Assembly: GCA_004431415.1 (NCBI GenBank)
Contig: QPMI01000593.1
Coordinates: 1 to 64,000 of the forward strand
Direction of reading: 5' to 3'
Source: Cyanophora paradoxa
Lineage: Eukaryota > Glaucocystophyceae > Cyanophorales > Cyanophoraceae
Length of the DNA: 64,000 nucleotides
Part shown: piece after piece, positions 1 to 11,203 of the stretch
Layout of the letters: each line of letters opens with the position of its first letter
How positions within the stretch are numbered: the first letter of the stretch is position 1
Program-made: the position numbers and the translations under genes
The notes under the pieces: generated by a model
Databases searched by the model: none
Told to the model about the DNA's origin: nothing
The model's input: the letters and a program-made list of their open reading frames with translations, nothing else

Positions 1-22
1 GGGTTTGAGCTTGGGCGCACGG

Positions 23-3000
23 TCAGGGTGCCCGGGAGACAGCGAGGGCCTCCGGGGCGAGCTTGGCCGGCTGCGCGCTCCACAGCCGCCCGCCCGGCGC
101 CGAGTGCAGGTGCCGCATCCCCGTCGCCAGCTGCGCGCGCGCAGGAGCGTCGTTAAAGGCGCAGCGGGGCGGGCGCGGGCGCGGGCGGACCATGCGGTGG
201 CGCTCGGATTCGGCCTCGGCCTCGAGCAGGCCGCCGGCCTCGCCGGCGAGGCCGGCGGGGGCGGTCGAGGGCCGCGCGGCGAGGGCGCCCTCGAGCAGCG
301 CCGAGGCGGAGGCGGAGGAGGCGACGACGGCGCCGGCGGCGGCCGCCATGTGGAGCGGGTGCGAGAGGATCCCGTGCCGCGGCGGCGAGGCCGGCGCCGA
401 GCGCGGCGGCGGCGACGGCGTGCGGGAGGAGGGCGACTCGGACCGCGGGCGCGGCGCCGGCGCCCAGCCGGCCTCGCCCTCGCCGCGCCGCAGCCGGACG
501 CCCGGCGTCGGGCCCGTCTGTACATGATCCCGGTCCCAGCCGCGCAGCGGGCCGCCCCGCGCGCGCGTGTAGCGCACGGCGGCGGCGGGCGGCGGCCGGA
601 CGCCCCACTGCGCCTCGGCGCGGCCGCCCCGCGCCGGCTGCGGCTGCGGCAGCGGGTCGCCAGGCCCGATTGCGGGGCGGAATCGCCGCCCCAGGCGGCG
701 ACCGAGCCGTGGCCCAGAGTCGACCGCTCGCTGTGCAGCAGCTCCGCAGCAAAGGCAGAGGCTGCGGCGACTGCGGCTGCGGCGGCTGCGGCGGCGGCGT
801 CGGCGGCGTCCGCGGCGGAGGCCGGCGCCGCGCCGTCGACGGAGGGAGGCGGGCGCGGACGACGCGGGGCCGCGCCCCCTCCGCCCCCCCTTCCCTTCGG
901 CCCCGCCATCCTCCGAGTCGGACGAGGCGCGGGGCGACTGGGACCGGAGCGAGCGTGCGGAGCGGGCGGAGCGGGCGGAGCGGGTGGAGCGGGCGGAGCG
1001 GGCCGTCCGCACCGACTCGTCGTGCGGCAGCGGCGCCATCCGCCGCACCGAGAGCGACGAGGGGACGGGCCGCTCGGGCGGCGGGGGGGACTCGCGATCG
1101 TCCTGCGGTTGCACCGGGCGCTGCTTGAGGGCCGAGCGGAGCGGGCGCGGCGGCGAGGGCGCCGCGGGGCGCGGCGCCTCCACCTCTGCCGGCAGCGCGA
1201 GGGCTTGGGCGAGCCCGGGGATTTGGGCGACGCGGGCTCTCCGGGCGCGGGCTCGGCGGGCGCCGCCGGATCGGGCGCGGGCGCGGGGACGCGGGGAGGG
1301 ACGGGGCGGAGGCGGCGCGGAAGAGGGGCGGGTCGGGCCGATGCTGCCGCCTGGCGAGGAGGGCGGCGAGGGGGCCGGGGAGGCGCCGGCCGGCGGCGGC
1401 GGGCACGACCGCGACGTCCACCGCGGGGGCGGGGGCCGGGCCACGGGCACAGCCGCCGCGGGCTTTGCGGCGGGCGGCCGGCGGCGGTGGCGTCGGCCGT
1501 CGAGGGGCGGGAGGGGAGGGCGGGGGTGACCGGGGCGGGGCGGGCGGGGCGGGACGGGAAGGGCCCGCGGTCGGCGGCGGCGGCGGTGAGCGTCTCCCTG
1601 CGGGGCGCCCCGCCGCGTGGCCGGAGGGGCCCGAGGGACCAGTCGGGGGCGCTGAGGGGGCGGCTCCCGGCCACGTTGGGCGAGGCCAGGGCCACGTAGG
1701 CCTGGATGGGCGCCCCCGGGTTCGAGCTCGCCGCCAGCCGCGCCGGCCGGTCGTTCCCGCGCGGCGCCGACGCGACGCGCGGCGCGGGGGCCGGCTGCGG
1801 CGCGGGAGGCGGAGGCAGGCCGCGCATGAGGGGAGCAGAGAAGGAGGGAGAGGCCGGGAGGCGCGGCCGGGCGGGCGCCGGCGGGGCGGCCGGCGGGAGG
1901 GAGGCCTCCGAGGCAGAGGCGCCCAGCAGGGCGGCGGTCTGAGGCTCGGCTGATGGACCTCGAGGAGCGGGCTGCAGGGCGGTGGGCTCCGGCACGGGTT
2001 CCGTGGCGGGTTCCGGGGCGGCCGGCTCCGGAGATGGCTGCGGGGCCTCAGGAGAGGGGGAAGGGCTCGGCGGGGTGGCGGAGCGGGGGGAATCGGGCTC
2101 GCTCGCCCCTTCCGCCGGGGCGGCGGCTCCGGCCTCGGGTTCAACCTCCGCTTCGGGTTTCGCATCCTCCGGCTCGGGCGGGGCGGCCGCCTCCGAAGGC
2201 TGAGCGAGGGACAGGGAGGGGGCGGGCGGCTCGGCGGGAGCGGGAACGGGAGTTGGAGCCGCGGCGGGGCCGGAAGATGCGGGGCGCGACGAGCCGGCGG
2301 AGGAGCCGGCGGCGCTGCTGCCGGCGCGGGTGGGCCCGGCGGAGGGCGGCCGGAGGCCCCGCCCCTTCGCCTTGCGCTCCGCGGGGCCCGTCACGAGAGC
2401 CCGCACCGCACCAGCCGAGGGCGGCCTGGCGGACGAACGGTCACCTCAGAAAGGGAGGGGGAGGAAGGGGGGTACCGGCTGGTCGTGGACCACCCCGAGG
2501 CGACGCTGGAGGCGACGGAGGCGCGCCGGCGGGGCTCCAGAGGCCGGCGCGGGGGCGAGGGGGCCCCGGCGCCGTCCGACGCCCGCCGACCACCCAGCTG
2601 AACGAGCGCGGGAGCGAGGATGAGAAAAGGGCTGGGGACAAGAAGCGCCGGGGGCGAGGAGGGTACCGGGGGCGCGTCGGCGTCGGATTCCTGCGAGGCG
2701 TACCCCTCCTCCTCCTCCTCGTCGTCGCCCCAGGCGGCGGGGTCGATATCGGAGGCGGAGGTGGAGGCGGCGTCCTCGTCCTGGTCCTGGGCGCGGGGCG
2801 GCAGCTCCAGCGGGCCCGGGGCCGGCGGCGCCTCCGGCGTCGAGAGGAGCATCACGGGCGTCGTCGGGAGGACGGCGGTCGACGCGTTGGAGACGCGGCG
2901 CGGGGCGCCGCCGGCGCCGGCGGCGGCCCCGCGGGAGGCGCCCGACGCGGCTCGGGAGGCGGCGGAGGTGGGGCGGGAGGCGGCGGAGACGGCCGAGGCC

Positions 3001-5831
3001 GGGCGCAGGAGGAGGGCGGACGTGGATGCCTCGCGCTGCTCGAGGCGCGGCGCCGCGGCGCCGCCCATCGACACGACGGCGAGCGTGCTGCGGCGCTGGC
3101 CGGCAGCCGCGGCGCCCTGTGCCGAGGGCGGGCGGGGAAAGGCGGCGGCGGCGGAGCCCGGGCGGGGTCGGGCGGGGGAGCCGGCGGTCGGGAGCTCGGA
3201 CTGGCCCATGGAGGCGTGCGGGCGGCGGACGAGGTCCAGGAAGGAGCGCTGCACCGCCTCTGGGGTGATGAGGTTGGGCACGGGCGGCGGCAGCTCGAAG
3301 AGGCCGAGCTTCCCTACGCCCTTGGGCGGCGCGAAGGTCCCGACAAAGTGGGAGGGCAAGGGCGACGAGGGCGCGCGGGAGGCGGCCGAGGAGGGGCGCA
3401 GCGAGGAGCCCGAGGAGGGCCGCTCCAGTGCCCCCGCGCCCCCGGGCCGCCGAGAAGTCCCTAAGAGAAAGAAAGGTTTTAAAGTGAGCTTTTCTTATAG
3501 AAAGAAAGCGATTCATTCAATTAACCGCTCCCGGGCCGCCGCCGCTTCGGCGACTCGTCCGTCCCGCTCGACCGCTCCCCCGAGAAGTCCCTAACAGAAA
3601 GAAAGGTTTAAAAGTGAGCTTTCCTTATAGAAAGAAAGCGATTTATTCAATCAACCGCACCCGAAGTTGACGAAGTTGGTGCCGGAGCGCTGCTCGACGC
3701 GGCGGGCGACGCGGCGCTTGGCGAGGAGCGCCGCGATGTGGCCCGCCACCGGGTCGTCCAGGATCTGCGGCAGGCCTGCACGCCCGCCACCGAAAGATCC
3801 GGCGTCAGCGAGAAGCGGAGCGCGGCGTACAGGAGGGCCGAGGGCCCGGGCAGTAAGCAAGAACACCGGCGCCTCTCTGACGCAGAGCGCTCCTAAGGGC
3901 CGCCGCGGAGCGCCCCTCTCCGGCGGCGGCGCCTTTCCCTCCTCTCCCTCCCCCCCTCGGACTCGGCGCACCGGAGCCGATGCTCCTGATCTCGCGTATG
4001 AGCTGCCAGCCCGACGTCATCCGCTTCATCTCCGCCGTCGACGGCCGCTGCTCCGGTGGGGAATCAGGTGAGGAGAGAGGGGGGGGTGGGGGGGAGGGGC
4101 GCGCGCGCCTTGGGCTCGGGAGGGCGCGTGGGCGGCGCCGGGCGCGTCCATTTGGGGGGCAGCGGGGGCACGTCGGGGCGCTCCTTCGAGGGCCGCGGCG
4201 GCAGCTGCGCGCCCGGCGGTCAAAGAGGAAAGGGAGAAGGGCGGGCGGGGGGCGGGGCGTGCGATGGGGTTGTCGGGGGTGGGGCCCGCGGCTTGGGCTT
4301 GGGCTTGGGCGGGGAGGGCGGGGCCTGGGGCCCTGGCCCCAGCTGCTGGGCCGAGGGCGGGCGCGAGGGCGTCCGCGAGGGCGGGCGCGAGCCGCCGCGA
4401 GAGGCCGCCCCGCCCGCCCCTCCCGCCCGAGGCCCGAGCGCCCCGTGGGGCCCCGCTGGACCCCCGCGAAGAGGCCGGCGCCGCCGCCCGCCGCGCCGCG
4501 TGCCCGCCCGCCAGCCCGCCCGCCGTGATGTCTGCCCCCCCGCCCGCCCGCCCGCCCCGTCAGACGCTGCCGCCCCGCGGGGTACCGCTCCCTTCCTCGT
4601 CCGGGGGGTACGCACCCTCCTCGCGGGCGAGGACGTACTTTCCGTTCTCGTCCATCACCGCCAGGCAGCCCCGAAGCTGCGCCCCGGGGGCTCAGGGGGG
4701 TACGCCACGTCGCGGAAGAGCGGGGTACCGCGCGCCTGCATGAGGAAGGCGATGTACGCGTCCGCGCTGATCTCGTCCGTCCACGTGTCTGCGGGGCGGG
4801 CGAGGGGGGTACAGCTGGTAAGCGGCGAGCGGCGGCGGATGGGTACAGGTGGAGGGGGCGCGCCGGCGAGCTGGAAGAGGGAGAGGAGGAACCGCTCGCG
4901 ATCCACGTAGTCCTTCCCCTTCCGGTCCATCTCCCTGGGGAGGGGAGGGGGGGGGGGGGCAGGGTAAGACACTGCCGAGTTCATAGCGTGGTACCCCGGG
5001 GGCACGCACCAGTCCTCGCGGAGGGCCTTCATCGCCTTCTTCCGGTCGAACTTGCGGTGGCACGCCTGCGGGGGGTACAGCGAGAGGCGGTCGTCAGGGC
5101 AACCTCTAACGAACCCCTCCCCCTCCAGCCGAGTGGGACGGGGCGGGGGGGGGTGGGTACGCGCCTTGTAGAGACCGATGTGGAAGGCCGAGTACTCGTG
5201 GAAGGACATCGCTGCGGACCCGTCCGAGTCCGCGATCTCCCACAGCTGCCCGAGGGCTCAGCAGGGCGAGTTCGGAGGGCGGGGGAGGGGGAAGAAGGGG
5301 GTAGAGGACCTGGATGAGGACCTTGCGGACGCGCGGGTGGAACCGGAGCGTCTCGCGCTGCGCGCGCGGGGCTTGGGCGGGGCGGGGCAGGGCGGGGCGG
5401 GGCGGGGCAGGGCGGGCGGGGCGGGGCGGGGCGGGGCGGGGCGGGGCGGGCGGGGACGGGGCGGGGGCGGGGCGGGGCGGACCCGCAGGAGGTTCGTGTC
5501 GTGGTACACGGACTCCGGGTTCTCGCGATCCTCCCGCGGGATCTTGTCCGCACCGAAGAACTGCCGAGGGAGGGAGGGAGGGAGCTCAGCGCGGGCGAAA
5601 CGGGAGGGCGCGCGCGCCCAGCCCCGCCCGGCCCGAGCGGCGAAGGCGGAGGATCCGGCGCGCCTTCCTCACGTCCCGAAGGAGCGTGATCTTCTCTCCC
5701 CGCCACTTGCACACCACGATGCTCCGCGACCGCCGCCGGGGCGGCCTGCCGCGGGGCGTCAACGTCGGCGCGGCCGGTACGGGGCGGCACGGACGCACGG
5801 CCGGTCCACGGTCGATAGCTCGCGCAGGCAT
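23..5831 (-). CDS. EF-hand protein with long disordered Ser/Pro/Ala tail
   Basis: The N-terminal half is built from short exons that join in frame: start ATG at 5831, then KWRGEKITLLRD, FFGADKIPREDREN, a helix ending QVLQLWEIADSDG, and so on down to 3654. One canonical EF-hand loop is visible near 5220 (DSDGSAAMSFHE: Asp1, Asp3, Ser5, Glu12) and a second, degenerate loop (DRKGKDYVDRER) near 4900, so Ca2+ binding by at least one site is likely. The pattern resembles flagellar or cytoskeletal EF-hand proteins, which is inference. From about 3459 to the stop at 23 the product is very long and low in complexity (SAR repeats, acidic DDEEEEE stretch, Pro/Ala runs) with a better conserved-looking start containing FVGTFAPPKGVGKLGLFEL. 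Joining the exon ending at 3654 to the acceptor at 3459 is phase-consistent, which is why I treat both halves as one gene. Exon borders inside 1.4-2.4 kb are uncertain. Confidence 0.6.
3446..3655 (-). repeat. tandem duplication of an intron with its acceptor
   Basis: Two near-identical segments (about 3446-3525 and 3570-3655) each contain, on the minus strand, a donor GGTTRATTGAAT, a T/A-rich intron body and an acceptor TTTCT(C/G)TTAG followed by GGACTTCTCGG. Between the copies lies a 65-nt stretch flanked by splice sites. Skipping it keeps the EF-hand gene in frame; including it shifts the frame because 65 is not a multiple of three. Confidence 0.75.
5371..5482 (+). repeat. GGGGC-type G-rich tract within an intron
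   Basis: About 110 bp of GGGGCGGGGC and GGGCAGGGC repeats lie in an intron of the EF-hand gene. On the minus (coding) strand the tract is C-rich. The plus strand has many G4 runs and could fold as a quadruplex. Confidence 0.7.
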
Positions 5832-6141
5832 CCCACGCTGTGCCGCCTGGCTCCTGGAGCCAGGTTCCCCGGCGCGTTCCTGGAGAACTTCGGCCGGCCA
5901 GGCGGCCGCGCGGGCCGCTCGCTTGCCGGAGCCTCCGCCTTGCCTTCCATCTGGCGTAGCTAAGGATGGGCAGCCGAACGGCGCGCTAGCTACTCGCTGG
6001 CACAGCGGCTTCCTGAACGCTGTGCCGGTGCCGCGGGAGCGAAAGTCGGCCAGCAGGCTGTTTCGTTCTGGGGTAGGCTATTTGTCAAGCCAGCGTCGAG
6101 CATGTCAAGCCTCAAGCTTCAAGCTCAAGCCCCGACTCCGG

Positions 6142-6148
6142 GTATAAA
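6142..6148 (+). promoter_or_regulatory. TATA box upstream of the LRAT-like gene
   Basis: TATAAAA within GGTATAAAAGCGTCAG lies about 35 bp before the proposed start ATG at 6177, implying a very short leader. It follows a small CAAGCTT-rich repeat cluster (6085-6130). Confidence 0.5.
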
Positions 6149-6176
6149 AGCGTCAGATACGCGGCAGTTTCAAGCG

Positions 6177-7716
6177 ATGACAAAGCACAAGCACGGGCTC
6201 GCACACAGCGCGGCAGTGCATAGGGCGGCCCATCCGAAGGAGCGGAAGTGCCCAGGCGCCGCCCCATCCGACAACTCCAGCATTCCCCATCTCCTGCTCC
6301 CGGCCCGCGAGTCTCCCGGCGAGCTCTTCATCTCTAGGCTCGGCGCTGGCGTAGCTGGCTTCGCATTAGGCGGGCCGGTCGGCGCCGCAGCCGGGGTCCT
6401 TGGCGTGCACACTATTGACGCGGCGATCTCCGCCGAGCGCGGGCACGGGTGCGCCGCCCGCAGCAGGCGATCATTCAGTTCTGGGGGCGCCTCGCGACTG
6501 ACTGCCGGCCCCGCGCGCAGCGGGATCGTGCACAACAAGAGCCTCGATGACGTGCGGGCTCACGAGCCCATCCGGCGAGTGGCGCTGTGGTCCGCGCCGC
6601 TGATGGTTAGCTCGTCGCGGGCGCTGGTGCGCTCCCGCCGCTCTCCGCGCGCGCGCTGGGCGGCCTGGGCCTAATCAAAGCCCGGCCCCCACATCGAACC
6701 CACATCCCCGCGCGCGCGCGCGCCGAAGCCCGCTGACCCATGCTCTGGGCTCTGCGCAGAACCCGCTGATAGACGCTGTAAACGGCGTGCTGGGCGTCTC
6801 GCACCTGGTCGGCGGCGACATCGTCGTGCCCAAGCCCGAGCACCAGTGCGCTCCGGCCCCTCGCCCGAGCCCGCCGCCCCTGGGGCCTCCGGAGCGCGCC
6901 ATCGACCCTCCGGCAGGTTCATCACGGTAGAGACCCACGACCACACGTTCTACGTCCTGCAGAAGTGCTTTGCTTCTCTCTCTCGCCGCTCGGCCGCGGA
7001 GCGCGCGCGCCTGATCCGCAAGCGCGCCCCCAGGTGCCACACGGGCGACATCCGGTTCGTGAGGAAGCCGACGCTCGCGGCGGCGATCAGCGAGGGCGTC
7101 GCATGGGGCGGCTCCCGCGCCCAGGCCGAGTCCGCCGTCCTCGAGGAGGAGCTCTCCGTACCCCCCCAGAACCAGGTACCCCTGGCCGAGGTCTCGGACT
7201 GGGTGCACACGCAGGAGCCCGTCTACGTCCTCAAGTACGCCAACTGCCAGCACTTCGCGCACGGTACCCCCCCCCCGCACCGTGACGTCACGCGCGCCTC
7301 ACCCCCCCTTCCCTCCTCCCCCTCTCTCAGGCCTTATGGGCTTCCTCTGCAAGCGGACGGGCCGCCCGGAGCCTCGGGCTCGGAAGCCGGCCCTCTCCCC
7401 CATCTTCGACGTCACGCCCGGCTCCTCCCCGGCGCCCTCGTCCAACAACGGCTCCCCCGCGCCGCTCCGCTTCGTTCCCATCGACTCCGCCTCTCGGTCC
7501 CGCGCCGGATCCCCTTCCTGTTCCTCCCCCGTCTTCGCCCGCCCCTCCCCGCGCTCCCGCCACGCATCGCCGTACCCCTGCCCGCCCCCCTCCCCGGGGC
7601 GCCCCCTGGCCACCCCCGCGCCGGCGGCCTCCCTCTGTCCGCCCGAGGTCGCCCCCAGCTGCGGCCTCTCGTTCTCAGGCGAGGCCGCCCTGCAGCTGCA
7701 GCTCCCGAGCGCCTGA
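6177..7716 (+). CDS. LRAT / NlpC-P60-like papain-fold protein
   Basis: Exons on the plus strand give an N-terminal Gly/Ala-rich hydrophobic segment (6320-6420, LGAGVAGFALGGPVGAAAGV) that could enter a membrane, then GGDIVVPKPEHQ, a His-containing strand (FITVETHDHTFYVLQ, about 6920-6960) and YANCQHFAHGLMGFL (about 7237-7350). The NCxHF box is the hallmark of the LRAT/HRASLS and related permuted NlpC/P60 families, where Cys is the nucleophile and an upstream His is its partner; the His here is plausible but not proven. Members act as acyltransferases or thiol hydrolases on lipids or peptides; the substrate here is unknown. An intron (7264-7330, donor GGTACCCC) separates the Cys box from a Ser/Pro-rich tail ending at 7716. 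The start is chosen as the first ATG after the TATA box. Exon limits between 6440 and 6750 are uncertain. Confidence 0.5.
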
Positions 7717-9113
7717 CGGGTCCGTGGAGGGCGAGCTTCGCCCCCCCACGCAGCGGCTCGGGAGCCAGCATTTCATTATCAAGAGTGCTATAATTTCTTG
7801 ATGTATTCTATTAGTTTCTTTAGTCCTATGATTTCCCTCTCTTCGATGTAGCAGCCTTTTTGAGTTCGCCAGTTTTGCACGAGTATTTATGCAGGCGCCT
7901 GCAGGAGGGTATTTGGTAGTGGGTCTAGTGAGTATGTTGGTTTTCGCGGTATGGGGAGTGGCGTATTGGGTTTGCTTCTTTTTTTATCCTTGGGTACGGC
8001 GGTTATAGCAAAGCATGCAGTTTTTCGCAGTGCGCATAGTCCGTTTGATTTGCAGCTTTATATTAGCTATAGGCCGCGCCGTCGATCAGGTCCGCCTGCG
8101 CTTGAAACGATGATGAGTTTTCTCTATTGGCATCGAACGCTTTTTTCCGATGTACCGCTGTGATGTACTTGCTGTGCTTCTTTGAATGCGCATGCCTTGT
8201 GATGTCAGCGCCTGCTCGCCGTGCTGCCAGCTGCAGCGCCTGCTTGCCCCCGGGGATGTACCCCCTCGCCCCGGCCTCATGCATATCATAGTATGCACCC
8301 TGTCCTTTACCCCCTCATACCCCGGCCCTGTACCCCCTCCGACTTAGCGGCGCATTCGCATGCGCATGGCCATGGTAACCCCTCACGGCTATTGTACTCT
8401 TTACGTAATTATTTGCACTGTCGGCGGAATAGTCAGCTAGCGCTGAATTTTCGAATGTATCGATCCACTTGCAACTCTTACAATTATGCTGCAGCGGCGG
8501 GTGCGCATGCAGCGCTAGCTGTCGCGTCTGTGCTCGTGCCAGATCTTGAGATCGATTGCGAGCTCGAGGGGTCCAGCTCTAATTATATATAACCCAAAGC
8601 TTTGCACACGCGTTACCTCTGCAATCGTCTTTGGAATGTTGTTCCAACCTAGTTGAACCTACTAGTGCATCGACGGAATCCTACAGCATGACAAAATTAG
8701 AACGCCATTGAGACGGCGGCGAACGCAAAGCTTCGAATTCAAATACAGGGCTTGACTTTATATTGGATTCAAAATCAGTTAAAAAACACAAAGATACTGC
8801 AGTCTGCAGTACCTGGAATAGAAAGCGGATGTGCTCGAAGACACTGTGACATTGTGACAACAGCTGGGTTCTCGACTTCGCTGCTCTAGATCTTGCGATC
8901 GCTTGCGATGCGCCGTACTGGAGAGCGAGAAATATTTAGTGGGCTGCATATTTATAGTACTAAACATTTTTGGGCGATCTACTAAATATTTCCCGCCTGC
9001 TAAAGCCGAGAATTCTTAGGGGTAGTCCCGTCTCCGCCATTCAAAAGCCCTGCGAAGACTGACCTACTAAAGATTTACCAGCTGCTAAAGTGGAAGTTTT
9101 GGCAAAGTACTAA
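7717..9113. other. intergenic, no gene recognised
   Basis: Lower-GC DNA with many short palindromes (GCATGC, AGCGCT, GAGCTC) and no ORF with convincing coding character. A few CCCCTCRTACCCC-type repeats occur near 8260-8340. Confidence 0.5.
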
Positions 9114-9126
9114 TTATTTTCCTGTA

Positions 9127-10326
9127 CTAACTAACATCGATGAAGCATCTGATGGAGGTGACGGCAAAACAACTGAGGGTAAACTAAGTTGAGGTGAAGC
9201 GAAGATTGATACAAGACTATCATGAATCAAAGGGGGCCATGCAGGAACCGGCGGGCGAGGTGGATCTGGCGGGACAGCCAGAGGGGAAGCCGAAGGTACA
9301 GGAGAGGAAAGCCGCAGGCGCCGGAGACTGGAGGCGGGGGCGCTGGGCAGGAGGCACAGGATCTGGAGGATTCTCTGAACTAGAGGGGGTTCGAGGTCGG
9401 CGAACGCCACGGGCGTTAGCAGGATGTTTATCAGCCCGAACATGACGGTCACGATCAGCAGAAGACTGAAAGTTCTTCCCACAAATAGGGCATATTAATG
9501 TGGAGGCAGAAGCGGCGCTAGCGCTAGCATCGGCAGACGAGCTCAAACGAGAACTCGAGGGAGCCGGGACCGAAGCTGTATCAGCGCTAGCAGATGGCCT
9601 CGCAATGTGCTGAACTTGAGGATTCACGCCGACGCCATTAACTGTAGTAGCAGGCCTAGGGGTAGCGACTGCAGGGGGGCCCGGGACCGCGACTGCTGGG
9701 GGGCCCGAGCGCTGTAGAGGGATAGCTCCGCGCACAGAAAAGAAGCTCGCATCAAAAATAGATTGAGGGGGGCTAGGGCGGTCACGTGACTCAGGGTTTG
9801 AACCATCGTAATCAGAGCCCTCCCCTAAATGCCGTAAACGAAGAAGCTCAATGCGCTCGACAGCAGGAGGCAACGTAATCTCGAGAATATCCAGAATTAA
9901 CTAGTTCTGCAGCTGCGGCTACATATGCCGAGCCCCGTCAGCCTGTTCCGACTTTGCGACGGATTCGCTCCCCTGCACCCTCACCGTCGCCACCTGCTCA
10001 GCGGCTCCGTACTTCCCTGCCCCCCCCTAGTCCTTCTCTGATACCTTCCGTTTCACGAATCCGCCGCCCCCGGTCTCCGTCGAATTCAACCTTGCCTCCC
10101 GATGCCGATCCGTCCCTGTCCATGTGTCTCGGCGCCTGCGGCTTTCCTCTCCTGTACCTTCGGCTTCCCCTCTGGCTGTCCCGCCAGATCCACCTCGCCC
10201 GCCGGTTCCTGCATGGCCCCCTTTGATTCATGATAGTCTTGTATCAATCTTCGCTTCACCTCAACTTAGTTTACCCTCAGTTGTTTTGCCGTCACCTCCA
10301 TCAGATGCTTCATCGATGTTAGTTAG
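9127..10326. repeat. about 200-bp inverted repeat, 0.8-kb spacer
   Basis: The segment 9127-9327 is nearly the exact reverse complement of 10126-10326 (for example CTAACTAACATCGATGAAGC at 9127 pairs with the complementary sequence ending at 10326). The arms flank most of the zinc-finger ORF. Confidence 0.85.
9220..9873 (-). CDS. C2H2 zinc-finger ORF, gag-like
   Basis: An uninterrupted frame of about 217 codons. After an acidic/polar start and a Pro/Ala/Ser region it carries one C2H2 finger (CPICGKNFQSSADRDRHV, then ADKH: C-x2-C-x12-H-x5-H) near 9460-9520, followed by a Pro-rich end that runs into the inverted repeat. A lone N-terminal C2H2 finger in a low-complexity protein is common in ORF1 or the N-terminus of some non-LTR retrotransposons (the R2 type, for example). 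Assignment to a retroelement is inference from this and from the hairpin/poly(A) end of the facing copy. It could instead be a cellular zinc-finger fragment. Confidence 0.4.
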   Translation of the reverse strand: MPPAVERIELLRLRHLGEGSDYDGSNPESRDRPSPPQSIFDASFFSVRGAIPLQRSGPPAVAVPGPPAVATPRPATTVNGVGVNPQVQHIARPSASADTASVPAPSSSRLSSSADASASAASASTLICPICGKNFQSSADRDRHVRADKHPANARGVRRPRTPSSSENPPDPVPPAQRPRLQSPAPAAFLSCTFGFPSGCPARSTSPAGSCMAPFDS

Positions 10327-11086
10327 GAGCACTGGCCCCCTCCACCTTCCAGTTCCTCGTGTATTCCATGCCTTCCCTGTACCTTTGATTCCGTTCCCTT
10401 TGTCGTTAGCTCTGCCTCTTCCTCCTCCATCTCTCACTGTTAGCCCTCAGGCAGTTCCGCCTCTTTATCTTCAGCGACCGTCAGACCGTATAGTTTTTGG
10501 CAGCGAGTATTTTGTGTATGGTGACGTTCCTCGTGTGTACCCTTCTCTCTCTTCTACTTCGCTATATTTGCCTCTCCCGCCTGGTTCAGCCCCATCGTCT
10601 GCCTTCCCTGTCACTACTGGCTTGCGTTTCGCCCCTCCTCTTATACTGCCGATTCCGAGTCTGCACCCGAGCTCTGCCCCTTTCCTCGTGTCGTCCCCAG
10701 TTCCTCAGATTAGTCTTCAGCCGTCCATTGTTTTACCAACTCTACAATCTCGATTCCGTTTAGACACTCCGCCAGCTTCGACTTTCCCCTCTAGTGGTGT
10801 CCTACGTTTCGCCTCTCCTACTGTTCTACCGCCTTTGCCTCCTGCGACTACGTCTTCTAGTTCTGCTGTTAGCTCTGTCTTGTCGTCTTCGTCTAGATCT
10901 TCGTCTTCGACTGTAGTTCCTCGTGCTCGTTCTCCTTATTTGCTGCGTCCCCGTGCTCCTCGTCGTTCTAGTGTGACTAGTACTTCTGCATCGACGCCCT
11001 TGAGCTCTTCTACTCCTTCTCCTCGTGCTCGTTCTCCTTATCTTTTGCGTTCTTCTGATCGTGTCCTTTCTCGTGATCCCTCTTGA
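9954..11086 (+). CDS. Ser/Pro-rich ORF of the facing element copy
   Basis: A long open frame (best from about 10124 to the stop at 11086) made almost entirely of Ser, Pro, Leu and Val, ending with two RARSPYLLR repeats. Codon choice is T-rich in third positions (TCT, CCT, CGT), unlike neighbouring cellular genes that use C/G. Its 5' part overlaps the right arm of the inverted repeat and there matches the end of the zinc-finger ORF in another frame. No enzymatic motif is visible. It reads as a disordered gag-like product of a mobile element. Confidence 0.35.
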
Positions 11087-11203
11087 TTCTGTATATATTT
11101 TGTGCTAGTTTACTGTATCTTTGATTTGTGATTGCTTTGTTGTCTTTAATATCACTACCTACGGGGGGTTCGCCCCACCGTAGTCTCTCAAAAAAAATAA
11201 AAA

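Noticed and set aside
5-1699. Long plus-strand open frame of 564 codons
   Set aside because: Arg/Gly/Ala-only composition is the antisense shadow of the GC-rich disordered tail encoded on the minus strand.
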